This document shows positions 44,901-52,414 of a stretch of 64,000 nucleotides of DNA, piece by piece. The notes beneath the pieces are model-generated. The model was not told where the DNA came from. It saw only the letters and a program-made list of their open reading frames with translations, and did not search any database. The DNA is from Glacieibacterium frigidum. Its GTDB lineage: Bacteria; Pseudomonadota; Alphaproteobacteria; Sphingomonadales; Sphingomonadaceae. A program made the translations under genes and the position numbers. Each line of letters begins with the position of its first letter. Positions within the stretch are counted from its first letter, which is position 1. The DNA lies in NCBI RefSeq assembly GCF_007097155.1, contig NZ_VJWA01000001.1, forward strand, positions 186,001 to 250,000, read 5' to 3'.

Positions 44901-45566
44901 GCGCGCGTGGGGGGCGCCGCCGAAGCCGCGCCCGGCGAGGATGCTGAGTGTGCCCGTGCCGTGCCCGCGATTGCGCGTGCCCGGGATGCCGCCATCGGGG
45001 GTCCGGTCCGCCGCACCCGTGTCGCCGCGGCGCGTGAAGTCGCGTTCGAGCGCGGCCTGCAGCCCGGCCGGCATCGCGGGATGGTCGATGTCGTACCCGG
45101 TGTCGAGGTGCGCGATCAGGATACGCGCCTGCGCGTCGGGCGAGACCGATGCAGCAGCGCGCGCGAGGCCGCTGTACGCGTCGCCGAGGTGCCAGTCGTC
45201 GCCCGCGCCGACCGCACGGTTTCCTTCTGGCGATTGGGGTCGCGCAGTGCAGTCGGCGGGGCTGCTGCCGTCGTCGCCGGCGAAGCTCTGCGCGAAGTCG
45301 GGCTCGGCCGCCATGATGCCGTTGCCCGCCGCGAAGCCCTGGCGCATCGCGTCGTGCGCGGCGTCCCAGGCACTGCCCGCGGCCGGCGCGCGGTACCACA
45401 CCGCGTCGTTGGGATGGTCGGAGAAGCCGCGCGCTTCGGCGGCAGGCGCCGGTACGGCCAGGATCGGCTCCAGCCCCGCCGGCGACACGCCGAGGCGGTT
45501 GTTGGCGGCGAAGCCCGCCGCATCGGCGCGGCGCAGCTTGATCAACAGGCCGGGTTGGTCGCTCAT
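41982..45566 (-). CDS. Dual protease: S8 subtilisin domain fused to an HExxH gluzincin metallopeptidase domain
   Basis: A 1194-residue protein without signal peptide. Residues about 115-440 form an S8 domain with D155 (H-L-D-T-G-Y-D), H202 (G-H-G-T-G-T), oxyanion N287 (A-A-G-N-N) and S367 (E-G-T-S-A-A-T-P). Residues 1-110 may be an inhibitory or targeting segment. A helical region (about 445-540) and a Pro-rich linker (541-557) follow. Residues about 575-930 form a zinc metallopeptidase with H758-E759-M-T-H762 and, 23 residues on, E785 (H-E-G-F-A-D). About 260 residues of unknown fold finish the protein. Both active sites appear complete. It overlaps the membrane-protein gene upstream and the MBL gene downstream by 4 nt each. 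Cytoplasmic location is inferred. Fusing two unrelated protease classes is unusual. Confidence 0.85.
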   Translation of the reverse strand: MSDQPGLLIKLRRADAAGFAANNRLGVSPAGLEPILAVPAPAAEARGFSDHPNDAVWYRAPAAGSAWDAAHDAMRQGFAAGNGIMAAEPDFAQSFAGDDGSSPADCTARPQSPEGNRAVGAGDDWHLGDAYSGLARAAASVSPDAQARILIAHLDTGYDIDHPAMPAGLQAALERDFTRRGDTGAADRTPDGGIPGTRNRGHGTGTLSILAGRGFGGAPHARVMAVRIADSVVRFTTSTMVQGIDHARSSGAHVLSMSMGGLASAALADAVNAAYEAGLTLVTAAGNNFAPGLPIRSVVYPARMRRVIAATGVMADGRPYFSLDTGTMQGCWGPPAKMATAIAGYSPNIPWAMLGCGTVRRDGEGTSAATPQVAAAAALWLAAHLDDPKVAKPSWQRVEAVRHALFSAARKTTAGLDAAGVERYLGTGALDAFAALGIGVPAKLVPSPAASAAWDWVKLLSGQGVGFALAAEPRAKALGLELMQLAGADREIEATLLKADPDDGVSARDRKRFFHAVLDSGRASQRLTAALVKELGLHSAPPAPPPPPDAPPPAPPPVAMAPRKPRQDPVPSRRRLRVFALDPSLGASLGTHDIKEATVSVAYEADGQGLSKLRPGPVGEYVEVVDIDPASDRVHAPVDLDHPHLLITDGLAPSEGNPRFHQQMVYAIAMKTIGNFEDALGRKLLWAPRRHRVDGRTVFEYVPRLRIYPHALRDRNAYYSPSKVALLFGYFPAQSADDAVTVRGSMVFACLSADIIAHEMTHAILDGVHRHYQEQTNPDVAAFHEGFADIVALFQHFTYDELVRHEVARARGKLGATTLLAGLARQFGLGSGEKAALRDYLDPDTGALDLAKTTESHQRGSILVFAIYEAFLAIVERRTGDLIRLATGGTGELPPGDLHPGLVDRLTKETCKAASQLLRICIRAMDYCPPNDIGFGEYLRALMTADVDSVPDDKLGYRTALLEAFRKHGLLPPRLRTVSVESLIWLRPQEPRPAWLGKSVKRFAIDWANNGDRWTSFVKVQERSTDLHLDLAEAFADPVGGPDLCAALGLQHGLPRYNDDFSERDGHDGKTTFSVHSLRRVRRAQPNGELSYQIVAVIAQRRAEWRDPDDESQGKFWFRGGATLIIDPAASTGSDPVPEIRYVIVKHMLSADRLRRQRAYAAGAFTGGMRAQYFDTRAMAAAEPFAMLHRGDPA

Positions 45567-48500
45567 GTCGCGGCCTTTCGAAAGACACCGAGAGTTTGCA
45601 GCAAGGCCGGCCCCGCCGCCACCAGCAATGGCAGCAGCGCGACCAGCGGCTGGCCCGAATCGAGGATCGCGCCGCCCAGCGCCAGCAGGCCGAGCGGCAG
45701 GATGATGAGCAGCGGCCAGAAGGCGAAGCGCCACCCCCCGCGCGGCTGTTCGGCACGCCAGCGCTGCAGGGTCTGCGGCCGCTCGGCGTGCAGGATGAAG
45801 CTCGCGAAGCTGCGGTTGAGCAGGCGCGGCGCGGGGTCGTAGGTGACGAGGCCGCGGCGGATCAGCGACTTGATCGCGTCGCGCGCCGCGGTGCTGGGCA
45901 GGCGGCGCAGCGCGAGATTGTGCATCACCAGCTGCTCGGCGCGCGACGAGGCCGACCATAGCTGCTGATAATGTTCGATCAGCATCAGCCCGACGAAGTC
46001 GATCGCCGCCTGCGGGCTGGCCGCGTGCAGGCTGCGCGCGAACGCGGTGACGGGCGGGCGGTAGACTGCGTCGTACTCGGCCGGGGTACGCAGTGTCGTC
46101 GCGACCGGGGGCGCGTCGCCTGGCGGCAGCAGCGTCGCGATGACTTGTTCGGGCAGGCCCGCCAGCTCGCGCACCACCGCGGTCTCGATCGCCGTCTCGC
46201 CGGGCGCCGCGTCGCGGAGCAGCCGGTCGACGGGGCCGAAGATATAGGTCTGGAAGTCCTCGAGCAGCTTCGACCAGCGGATGTCCTCGCGCTGGCGTCG
46301 GATCGCTTCGAGGCGCAGGCCGTCGTCGTCGACCGCCGCCAGCTTCTCCTGCTCATAGGCCTGGAGCAGGCGTTCGAGCGGGGTCAGCTCGGCGACCAGC
46401 ACCAGCGTCGCGGTACCGCTGCGCACTGCAGGATGATCGGCCAGCTTCTCGGCGAAGCGCAGCGCCTCGCGCCGCCGCTCGGGCTCGCGCAGCGTCAGTT
46501 CGAGGTTGTAGAGGACATAGTGGCGGGGCGCTTCCCATGCCGCGCCGACCTTCGGGCCCGGCACCAGCTCGAGGCGCTCGTCGCTCAGGTCGACGCGGTG
46601 GCCGTGGTCGAACAGCTGCTGGCGCAGGCCGAGCGGCGGGCGGACGATCATCACTTTGGGCGGCAGCGCCAGCGAGGCGAAATCGTCCGACAGGGCGAGC
46701 GGCGGATAGGTCACCGCTTCCAGCGGGGTCTTCAGCCCGAACAGGCGGCGCAGCACGAAGGTCAGCGCCGCACCGCACACCGCGAGGCCCAGCACCACGA
46801 CCAGCGCCACCCAGGCAACGCGCATCAGCGACCCCGACTCCCAGATCAGGTCGGGCTCCGCATAGGTCGCGAGGTCGCCGACCTTGAGCGGCGTGCCCGG
46901 GCAGGCGAGGGCGGCGAGTGCCGGGGTCACCGTCGCGGCGCGCGGGGAGGGGCCGTGGTACAGGCCCTTGAACAGCCATTGCGACCAGCCAGCGTACGCC
47001 TCGCCCGGCGGGAGCGGCTGCCAGCAGCCGGCTGCGACGCCGATGCGGTCTGCGGGCGTCAGCAGCCGCTCCTTAGCGCCGCCGCGGAGGTTCGAATAAT
47101 AGACGTTGGCGATCGCCCCCGTCGCGGCGGCGCGCGCCGCGAGCTCGGCGTCGAGCTGCTGTGCGGCTTCGGTGTCGAGGCTGCGGCGGCCGAAGTGCGA
47201 CGCGTCGGAGTGGAACGCCGCCATCGGTACCGCGACGAGCGCCAGCAGCGCCGCCACCGCCGCGCGGGCATAGCCCCGGGCGGTATCGGGGCGCAGCGGT
47301 CCGGCCGCATCCGCAGGGCGCCGCCAGACGATCGCCCAGGCCGCGACGCTGGCGATCCAGCAGGCAAGCGCGACCCCGACCGCGATGCGCGGCCACAGCA
47401 GCAGCGCGAGCGTGCCGACGCCCGCGACCAGCGCCAGCGCGCCCGCCAGCCGGGCGTAGTGGCGGGTCCGGCGCGGATCGGGCCACAGCCATGCCCAGCG
47501 CACCCGCGCACTGACTGTCAGCGCGATCAGCGGGATCGCCCAGAAGGCGGCGGCGAACACCGAGAAGGTCATCAGCGAGGCGAACAGCACCTGCGCCGGC
47601 ACCGCGTCGGCGCTGTCGTGCGAATGCCAGGTCAGCACCGCCCAGGGCGCATAGGGCAGGCGCGCGAGGCCGAAATGCTGGCGCGCGCCGTCGTAGGTGG
47701 AGGTCAGCGCGGGCGGCCCCTCGTTCTCGGCGTTCGGCTCCTTCAGCCGCGCGACGATGCCGTCGAGCTTGGGCGAGCGGAGTTCGCGGCGCGCCGCCTC
47801 GACATGGACGCGCTGTCGCTCCGAATGGAAGATCACCTCCAGCCCCGGCGAGTCGAGGTCGACGACCATGAAGCTCTCGGTCGGCGGCAGCACGGGGGCG
47901 AGCAGGCTGCGCAGCACCGCGGCGCTGACCACCACCGCGTCGGGCTCGCGGGCGGCGAGTGCGGCGCGGCTGGCGATCGCGGGCCAGGCGACCAGCGTCT
48001 TGTCGATGCCGTCGCTCTGCGAGCGCACCTGCTCGATCGTGTAGCGCGGCGACACCAGCAGCGGCGCACCCGGCTGGCCGGGCACCGCCAGCCGCCGCCA
48101 GTTGAGCGGCGTCGCGGGCAGGGGGAAGGTGTCGCCCTCCATCGCCTTGGTGAAATAGTCGCGCATCGAAACGTCGAGGCGCGCGCCGTTGTTGAAGCGG
48201 CAGGCGCTGATCACCGTGCCGGGGAGCTGGACGCCGTCGCTGCCGATGACGAAGGCCGACTCGCGTGGCGGCAGGATCCGGCCCTTGAAGTTGTCGCGGC
48301 GGCGCTCGTTGAGCGCATAGCCCGGCGACGGCGGCAACCGCACGCTGGCGAGCGCGAGCGGCTCATCGATGCAGGTGCCGGGGTCGCGCCAGCGCCCGCG
48401 CCGGTCCTGCCCGTCCTCGACCCCGAGCAGCGGCCCGACCTCGGCCTTGAACTGGCGGCGCAGCTCGATCGCGGTGTCGGCGGTGCGGATGCCGGCGCGC

Positions 48501-49618
48501 GCGCGGCTCGCCTGGACATCGGCGGCGAACAGCACGGCCGCCGTCGACAGCGCCACCGCGCCCGCGAGCCCGACCGCCAGCGCGGCGATCTCGAGCCGCG
48601 CCATCGCCTCGCCGGGGCCGATCAGGCGCAGCTTGATGACCGCGGTCAGCGCGAGGAGCAGCAGCAGCGGGATGCTGAACCCTGCGATGATGATCGGCGC
48701 CCGCGGGATGCGCGCCGACAGGCCGCGCACCGGCACCAGCGCCACGGCGCGGGCCTGCGCGTCGCCGCCGGCCACGCCGCCGGGGACGATGTCGCGGACA
48801 TAGGCGTCGTAGTCGACCGTGCCGATCCGCACCCGTACGGGGGTCAGCGGATCGAGCGAGCGCGGTGCCTCGGCCTTGGGGGCACCCTTGAGCGCGCCGA
48901 GCAGCGAGGCCGAGATCGGCTCGGCGGCGCGCAGCTGCGACAGGCTGCCGATCGGCAGGGGGTCGACGCCGAGTTGCGCGGTGACCCGTCCCTGCGCGTC
49001 GGCGAGCAGCAGGTTGGCAACGCGCGGTGCAGAGGTCTCCAGGTGGACGAGCGGGTCGAGTGGCAGCGCGGTCGCCCAGCACAGCTGGGTGCCGGGCGCG
49101 AGGGTGAACGCCGCCCGCCCGGGCCGCGCCGCGCCGAGCCAGGCGCGCCAGTCGCCGATGCCCGGCATGACGTGGCGGTCGGCGGCCTCCAGCACGCCCA
49201 GGTCGTGGACGCCGCGCAGGTGGAGGCGACGACCGGTGAACCAGGCGCGGCGGCCGTCGGCGTCGATCTCGGGGCACAGCTTGGTATCGGCGACCGCGGC
49301 GTAGCGGATCGTGAAGCGGCCGAGCTCGGGGTGCCAGAAGCGCGCCTGCAGCTGCCAACCCGCGGCGGCGGCGGCGCTGTCGGCGGGTTCGAGGCGCTGG
49401 GGGATGAAGTTCGACCGCGCCATCGACGCGGCGGTGCGCGGCCAGCTCGCCAGTCCCTCGGCGATGATGCCCAGGTCGTGCTCGTTGCGGTGGGTGTCGA
49501 AGCCGACGACGCGCCCCGCGGCCTGGGTCAGCCAGATGCCGAAGATCAGCGCGAGGCCAGCAAAGCCGATCCCGGCGAAGCCGAGCCAGCGTGCCTGTGC
49601 CTTCCGCGCCTCTGCCAA
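45563..49618 (-). CDS. Large multi-pass membrane protein with Cache-like extracytoplasmic regions
   Basis: A 1351-residue protein with about ten TM segments: near 11-33, 309-331, 343-366, 675-703, 723-741, 745-765, 784-802, 934-956 and two at 1298-1345. Large extracytoplasmic regions lie at about 35-305, 370-670 and 805-930. The second carries F-M-V-V-D-L-D-S-P-G-L-E-V-I-F-H-S and A-P-W-A-V-L-T-W, reminiscent of Cache sensor domains. The cytoplasmic part (about 960-1290) has K-V-M-I-V-R-P-P-L-G-L, possibly a degenerate P-loop. A winged-helix-like segment (about 1215-1280, E-Q-L-V-M-H-N-L-A-L...L-I-R-R-G-L-V) follows. There is no kinase, HAMP or cyclase motif. The TTG start has GGGGAG 6 nt upstream. 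First gene of the protease operon; probable signal receptor. Confidence 0.75.
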   Translation of the reverse strand: MAEARKAQARWLGFAGIGFAGLALIFGIWLTQAAGRVVGFDTHRNEHDLGIIAEGLASWPRTAASMARSNFIPQRLEPADSAAAAAGWQLQARFWHPELGRFTIRYAAVADTKLCPEIDADGRRAWFTGRRLHLRGVHDLGVLEAADRHVMPGIGDWRAWLGAARPGRAAFTLAPGTQLCWATALPLDPLVHLETSAPRVANLLLADAQGRVTAQLGVDPLPIGSLSQLRAAEPISASLLGALKGAPKAEAPRSLDPLTPVRVRIGTVDYDAYVRDIVPGGVAGGDAQARAVALVPVRGLSARIPRAPIIIAGFSIPLLLLLALTAVIKLRLIGPGEAMARLEIAALAVGLAGAVALSTAAVLFAADVQASRARAGIRTADTAIELRRQFKAEVGPLLGVEDGQDRRGRWRDPGTCIDEPLALASVRLPPSPGYALNERRRDNFKGRILPPRESAFVIGSDGVQLPGTVISACRFNNGARLDVSMRDYFTKAMEGDTFPLPATPLNWRRLAVPGQPGAPLLVSPRYTIEQVRSQSDGIDKTLVAWPAIASRAALAAREPDAVVVSAAVLRSLLAPVLPPTESFMVVDLDSPGLEVIFHSERQRVHVEAARRELRSPKLDGIVARLKEPNAENEGPPALTSTYDGARQHFGLARLPYAPWAVLTWHSHDSADAVPAQVLFASLMTFSVFAAAFWAIPLIALTVSARVRWAWLWPDPRRTRHYARLAGALALVAGVGTLALLLWPRIAVGVALACWIASVAAWAIVWRRPADAAGPLRPDTARGYARAAVAALLALVAVPMAAFHSDASHFGRRSLDTEAAQQLDAELAARAAATGAIANVYYSNLRGGAKERLLTPADRIGVAAGCWQPLPPGEAYAGWSQWLFKGLYHGPSPRAATVTPALAALACPGTPLKVGDLATYAEPDLIWESGSLMRVAWVALVVVLGLAVCGAALTFVLRRLFGLKTPLEAVTYPPLALSDDFASLALPPKVMIVRPPLGLRQQLFDHGHRVDLSDERLELVPGPKVGAAWEAPRHYVLYNLELTLREPERRREALRFAEKLADHPAVRSGTATLVLVAELTPLERLLQAYEQEKLAAVDDDGLRLEAIRRQREDIRWSKLLEDFQTYIFGPVDRLLRDAAPGETAIETAVVRELAGLPEQVIATLLPPGDAPPVATTLRTPAEYDAVYRPPVTAFARSLHAASPQAAIDFVGLMLIEHYQQLWSASSRAEQLVMHNLALRRLPSTAARDAIKSLIRRGLVTYDPAPRLLNRSFASFILHAERPQTLQRWRAEQPRGGWRFAFWPLLIILPLGLLALGGAILDSGQPLVALLPLLVAAGPALLQTLGVFRKAAT

Positions 49619-49732
49619 GCGCCGCTCCCCGTTCGCCGCCCGGTAATCATGACCTTAGTTACACGTCCGAGTCGAGCCTAGGATGGAAGCGACACGGTTG
49701 CCGCGCGTGGGGTGCGCCCCTATTTTCAGGCC

Positions 49733-49906
49733 ATGGCCAAGCGCCCCCTGCCCCCGGCACCCGAGCCCGAACCCGGGTTCGTCGAGGCGCTGCGCCGCCA
49801 CGGCCGGGTGCTCGATACCGACGACGAGGATGCCCCGCTGCCCGAGGGGGTGACGCACGTGTGCGTCGACGGGGTGCTGAGCGAGAAGCGGAAGTCGGCG
49901 TTCTAG
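49733..49906 (+). CDS. Small hypothetical protein (57 aa)
   Basis: A 57-residue Pro- and acid-rich soluble ORF (K-R-P-L-P-P-A-P-E-P-E-P near the start, D-T-D-D-E-D-A in the middle, V-C-V-D-G-V-L-S-E-K-R-K at the end). It is divergent from the 1351-residue gene by 114 bp, and its last 4 nt overlap the end of the convergent metallopeptidase gene. The upstream ATG at 49,712 is in frame but less well placed. No family recognised. It could be a regulator or inhibitor of the flanking proteases by position only; it may also be an unrelated small ORF. Confidence 0.5.
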   Translation: MAKRPLPPAPEPEPGFVEALRRHGRVLDTDDEDAPLPEGVTHVCVDGVLSEKRKSAF

Positions 49907-51414
49907 GCGGGGTGCCGCCCCCGGCACCCGCACGCGAAGGAGATCCGCTCCAGCTGCGCCGCCTTGCCCCGCGCCGCCTTGACCGCGTGGGTCTTCACGT
50001 CGGGGCCGGCGACCGCACCCGCACCGCCGCGCTTGGGCTTGTCGAACGCGATGTCGTCGCGGCGTAGCAATGTGGCCACGAAGTCCCTGACCTCGGCGCT
50101 GATCGCAGCACCGGCATCGACCGCGCCCAGCATCGCGGCGTTGCCGTTCGAATCCTCGCCGACGAAGGCCTCCTGCGGCGACACCGCGACGGCGCCCGCG
50201 AGGCGCGGGTCGAGGCCTGCCAGGTCGACGGCGCGGGGCACGCTGGCGACCGCGACCGCGCGTGCGCCGAACTCGACGCGGCGATAGCCGACCTTGGCGC
50301 CTTCGCCCGCGTCGAGCATCGCGCCGACGGTCTTGGCGCCTGCCGCCCCGACGGGCTTGGTGCCGGCGGCCGCGAAGCCGCTCGCTACCGGCCCCAGCGC
50401 GACCGACGGCGCGAGGAAGGTCGACGAGCCGATGTCGATGTTGTGATGACGGTACGCCGCGCGGATGGCGGGCGAGTTGGCGCCCTTGTACGCCGCCTGG
50501 TCGACGATCAGCATGGTGCGGCCGACCGACTGGAAGAAGCGCGGCTTGACCGGCGCCTTGATCGTCGCCTGCGCCAGCAGCCAGGTCGCGACCTTGGTCG
50601 CCTGCCACAGCCCCGCCTCGCCGCCTGCGGTGCGCGCGAAGACGCCGAGCAGGATGCGGTAATAGCAGCCGCTGAGCAGCTGGCCGAGCGAGTGCATCTC
50701 GTTGATCAGCACGCCGGGCTTGCCGTCGTCGGGGAGTGTCGCGGGGAAGGCCCAGCGGAAGTCGTTGAGCGCGTGGCGCGGCTTCGCGGCGTTGTGCGAC
50801 GCGCCGTAGATCGCCGCGATCCCCACCGACAGCGCCTCGCCGAACGCCTCGACATGGTTGGCCTTGGCCAGCTTGGGGTCGGCCTTGATCACCGCCTCGC
50901 GCAGCCCCTTGTCGGCGAGCGCGGTCAGCACCGCGATACAGTCGCCGAAGCCTTCGTGGAACGCCGACGCCTCCATCGTCGCGACGTTCCACAGGTCGGG
51001 GCGCAGCGCATCGAGGATGGCGTGGCCCGCCTCGTGCGCGACGATGTCGGCCGACGCGCCCGACAGCAGCGGCTTGCCGTTCACGTCCTTGTGGAAGAAC
51101 GACAGGCTGGCGCGGTCGTAATAGGCGTTGAGCTGGTCGCCCGCGTCGGGGATCAGGTTGAGCGTCTTGAGCGCCGGCTTGCCCTGCCAGCCCGGCAGCG
51201 GCCCGGCGCATTCCTCGAACGCCTTGACCGCGCGCAGCGCCGCCTCGCGCGCGGCCCAGGCGACATGCTCGACGGTGCCCAGCGGATAGACTTTCTCGGG
51301 CGGCAGCTTGGTCACCTTGAAGCCGACGCGCGGCGGCTTTGGGTCGGGAAGCGGGGTGATGTCGAGCGGCGCGCCCGGCGTCGCGGGGTCGTTGGCCTGG
51401 TACGCGATCGTCAT
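49903..51414 (-). CDS. HExxH (gluzincin-type) metallopeptidase homologous to the C-half of the dual protease
   Basis: A 503-residue protein without signal peptide. Zinc site: H127-E128-A-G-H131, then E154 (F-H-E-G-F-G-D), the same 23-residue spacing as in the dual protease at 41,982. It also shares N-A-Y-Y-D ahead of the site and the S-A-D-I-V-A-H-E context, so the two are paralogues. After the catalytic part (about 80-300) comes a region of unknown fold that ends in C-G-C-R. Start chosen by GGGAG 7 nt upstream; an in-frame ATG 36 nt earlier is less likely. It is in the same direction as the protease operon, with the 57-residue ORF and 280 bp between, so probably a separate transcript of the same functional locus. 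Confidence 0.8.
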   Translation of the reverse strand: MTIAYQANDPATPGAPLDITPLPDPKPPRVGFKVTKLPPEKVYPLGTVEHVAWAAREAALRAVKAFEECAGPLPGWQGKPALKTLNLIPDAGDQLNAYYDRASLSFFHKDVNGKPLLSGASADIVAHEAGHAILDALRPDLWNVATMEASAFHEGFGDCIAVLTALADKGLREAVIKADPKLAKANHVEAFGEALSVGIAAIYGASHNAAKPRHALNDFRWAFPATLPDDGKPGVLINEMHSLGQLLSGCYYRILLGVFARTAGGEAGLWQATKVATWLLAQATIKAPVKPRFFQSVGRTMLIVDQAAYKGANSPAIRAAYRHHNIDIGSSTFLAPSVALGPVASGFAAAGTKPVGAAGAKTVGAMLDAGEGAKVGYRRVEFGARAVAVASVPRAVDLAGLDPRLAGAVAVSPQEAFVGEDSNGNAAMLGAVDAGAAISAEVRDFVATLLRRDDIAFDKPKRGGAGAVAGPDVKTHAVKAARGKAAQLERISFACGCRGRHPA

Positions 51415-51731
51415 GCCGATGCTCCCGTCTACGAACCGGGAGCGTAACATGCGTCTCCAAGGTCGCCAATAACCGGCGGCTGCGCTGGGCCGCGAAGATG
51501 AACAAGTAAGCGAATTTGACGGTGGCGAAGGGTTTGTGCGTGCACCACCGTCCCCTCTGCCTTCCCTTTTCTTCGCGCCTTCGCGTGAAAATTCTGCGGT
51601 CCCGCTCCTGGTCCGGGCCGGGACATAGGATTTTACGCGAAGGTGCGAAGGCGCGAAGGAGAAGAGATTAGGCGATCATTTAACCGATATGGCACATTCC
51701 TGAGCTGTAGGACAGCGGTTTCTGCGTGCAG
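51415..51731. repeat. 317-bp intergenic region with palindromic repeat copy 2 (51,571-51,659)
   Basis: No gene is seen. The middle holds a copy of the 8-bp-arm repeat. The left arm CTTCGCGCCTTCGCGTGAAAAT begins at 51,571; the right arm is at 51,630-51,659 and holds three GCGAAGG units, one more than the left. Between them a 26-bp core begins GTCCCGCTC and ends CGGGAC (51,599-51,624). The copy lies between the start side of the metallopeptidase gene and the 3' end of the GST gene, both leftward, so it could end the GST transcript. The remaining bases must hold the metallopeptidase promoter, which I could not pin down. Confidence 0.75.
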
Positions 51732-52346
51732 TCAGGCAGCCGCCGACGGCCGGGCTCCGACGCGCGCGAACCACTCCGGCAGCCAGGTCGCTTCCTCGGG
51801 CATCGGCTGGCCGACCGTCGCGCCGAACTTCAGGAAGGCGAACAACAGGATGTCGGCGAGGGTGAAGCGGTCGCCGCAGACGTGAGTGCGGCCCGCCATC
51901 TGCCCATCGAGCCACAGCAATTTGTCGCGCGCGATTGTCTTAAGCTCGGCGCCCGCCTCGACGCTGGCGAGCAGCATGCGCTTCTCGAACAGGCGGCGGC
52001 CCTCGGTGGCGCGGAAGCCGTTGGTCATCGGCTCGACGATGCCCAGGTCGATGCGGCGGACCCACATGCGCGTCTCGGCGCGCTCCTCAGGCGTCGTGCC
52101 GATCAGCGGCGGCGACGGGTGCAGTTCCTCGAGATACTCGGCGATCACCGTGATCTCGCAGACCGTCGTGCCGCACTCGAGCTCGAGCGCCGGGGTCGTG
52201 CCGCTGGCGTTCTTCGCGGCATAGGCGGGTTGGCGGTTCTCGCCCGCCATCAGGTCGACCTCGACCGTGTCGAGGCCGATGCCCTTTTCGGCCGCGACGA
52301 TGCGCACGACGTGCGGGTTGGGCCCGATCGAATCGTAGAATTTCAT
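51732..52346 (-). CDS. Glutathione S-transferase
   Basis: A 204-residue GST. An N-terminal thioredoxin-fold domain (M-K-F-Y-D-S-I-G-P-N-P, A-S-G-T-T-P-A-L-E-L with the cis-Pro, C-E-I-T-V-I-A-E-Y-L with the Glu/Ser region near residue 65) is followed by an all-helical C-terminal domain. It would conjugate glutathione or act as a peroxidase or isomerase; the substrate is unknown. An in-frame upstream ATG is ignored because the family starts M-K-F-Y-D. Divergent from the MFS gene. Confidence 0.88.
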   Translation of the reverse strand: MKFYDSIGPNPHVVRIVAAEKGIGLDTVEVDLMAGENRQPAYAAKNASGTTPALELECGTTVCEITVIAEYLEELHPSPPLIGTTPEERAETRMWVRRIDLGIVEPMTNGFRATEGRRLFEKRMLLASVEAGAELKTIARDKLLWLDGQMAGRTHVCGDRFTLADILLFAFLKFGATVGQPMPEEATWLPEWFARVGARPSAAA

Positions 52347-52414
52347 TGGTCTGCCTTCCCCATGGTTTAACTTGCACCTTGGCAAAGCCGCCGCCGCCCG
52401 CCAAGCCGTGCGCC

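Noticed and set aside
45971-49681. 1236-codon rightward frame opposite the giant membrane protein gene
   Set aside because: Repetitive Arg/Gln/His/Asp composition and no motif. The leftward frame has TM segments, an SD sequence and operon overlaps, so this is a shadow.
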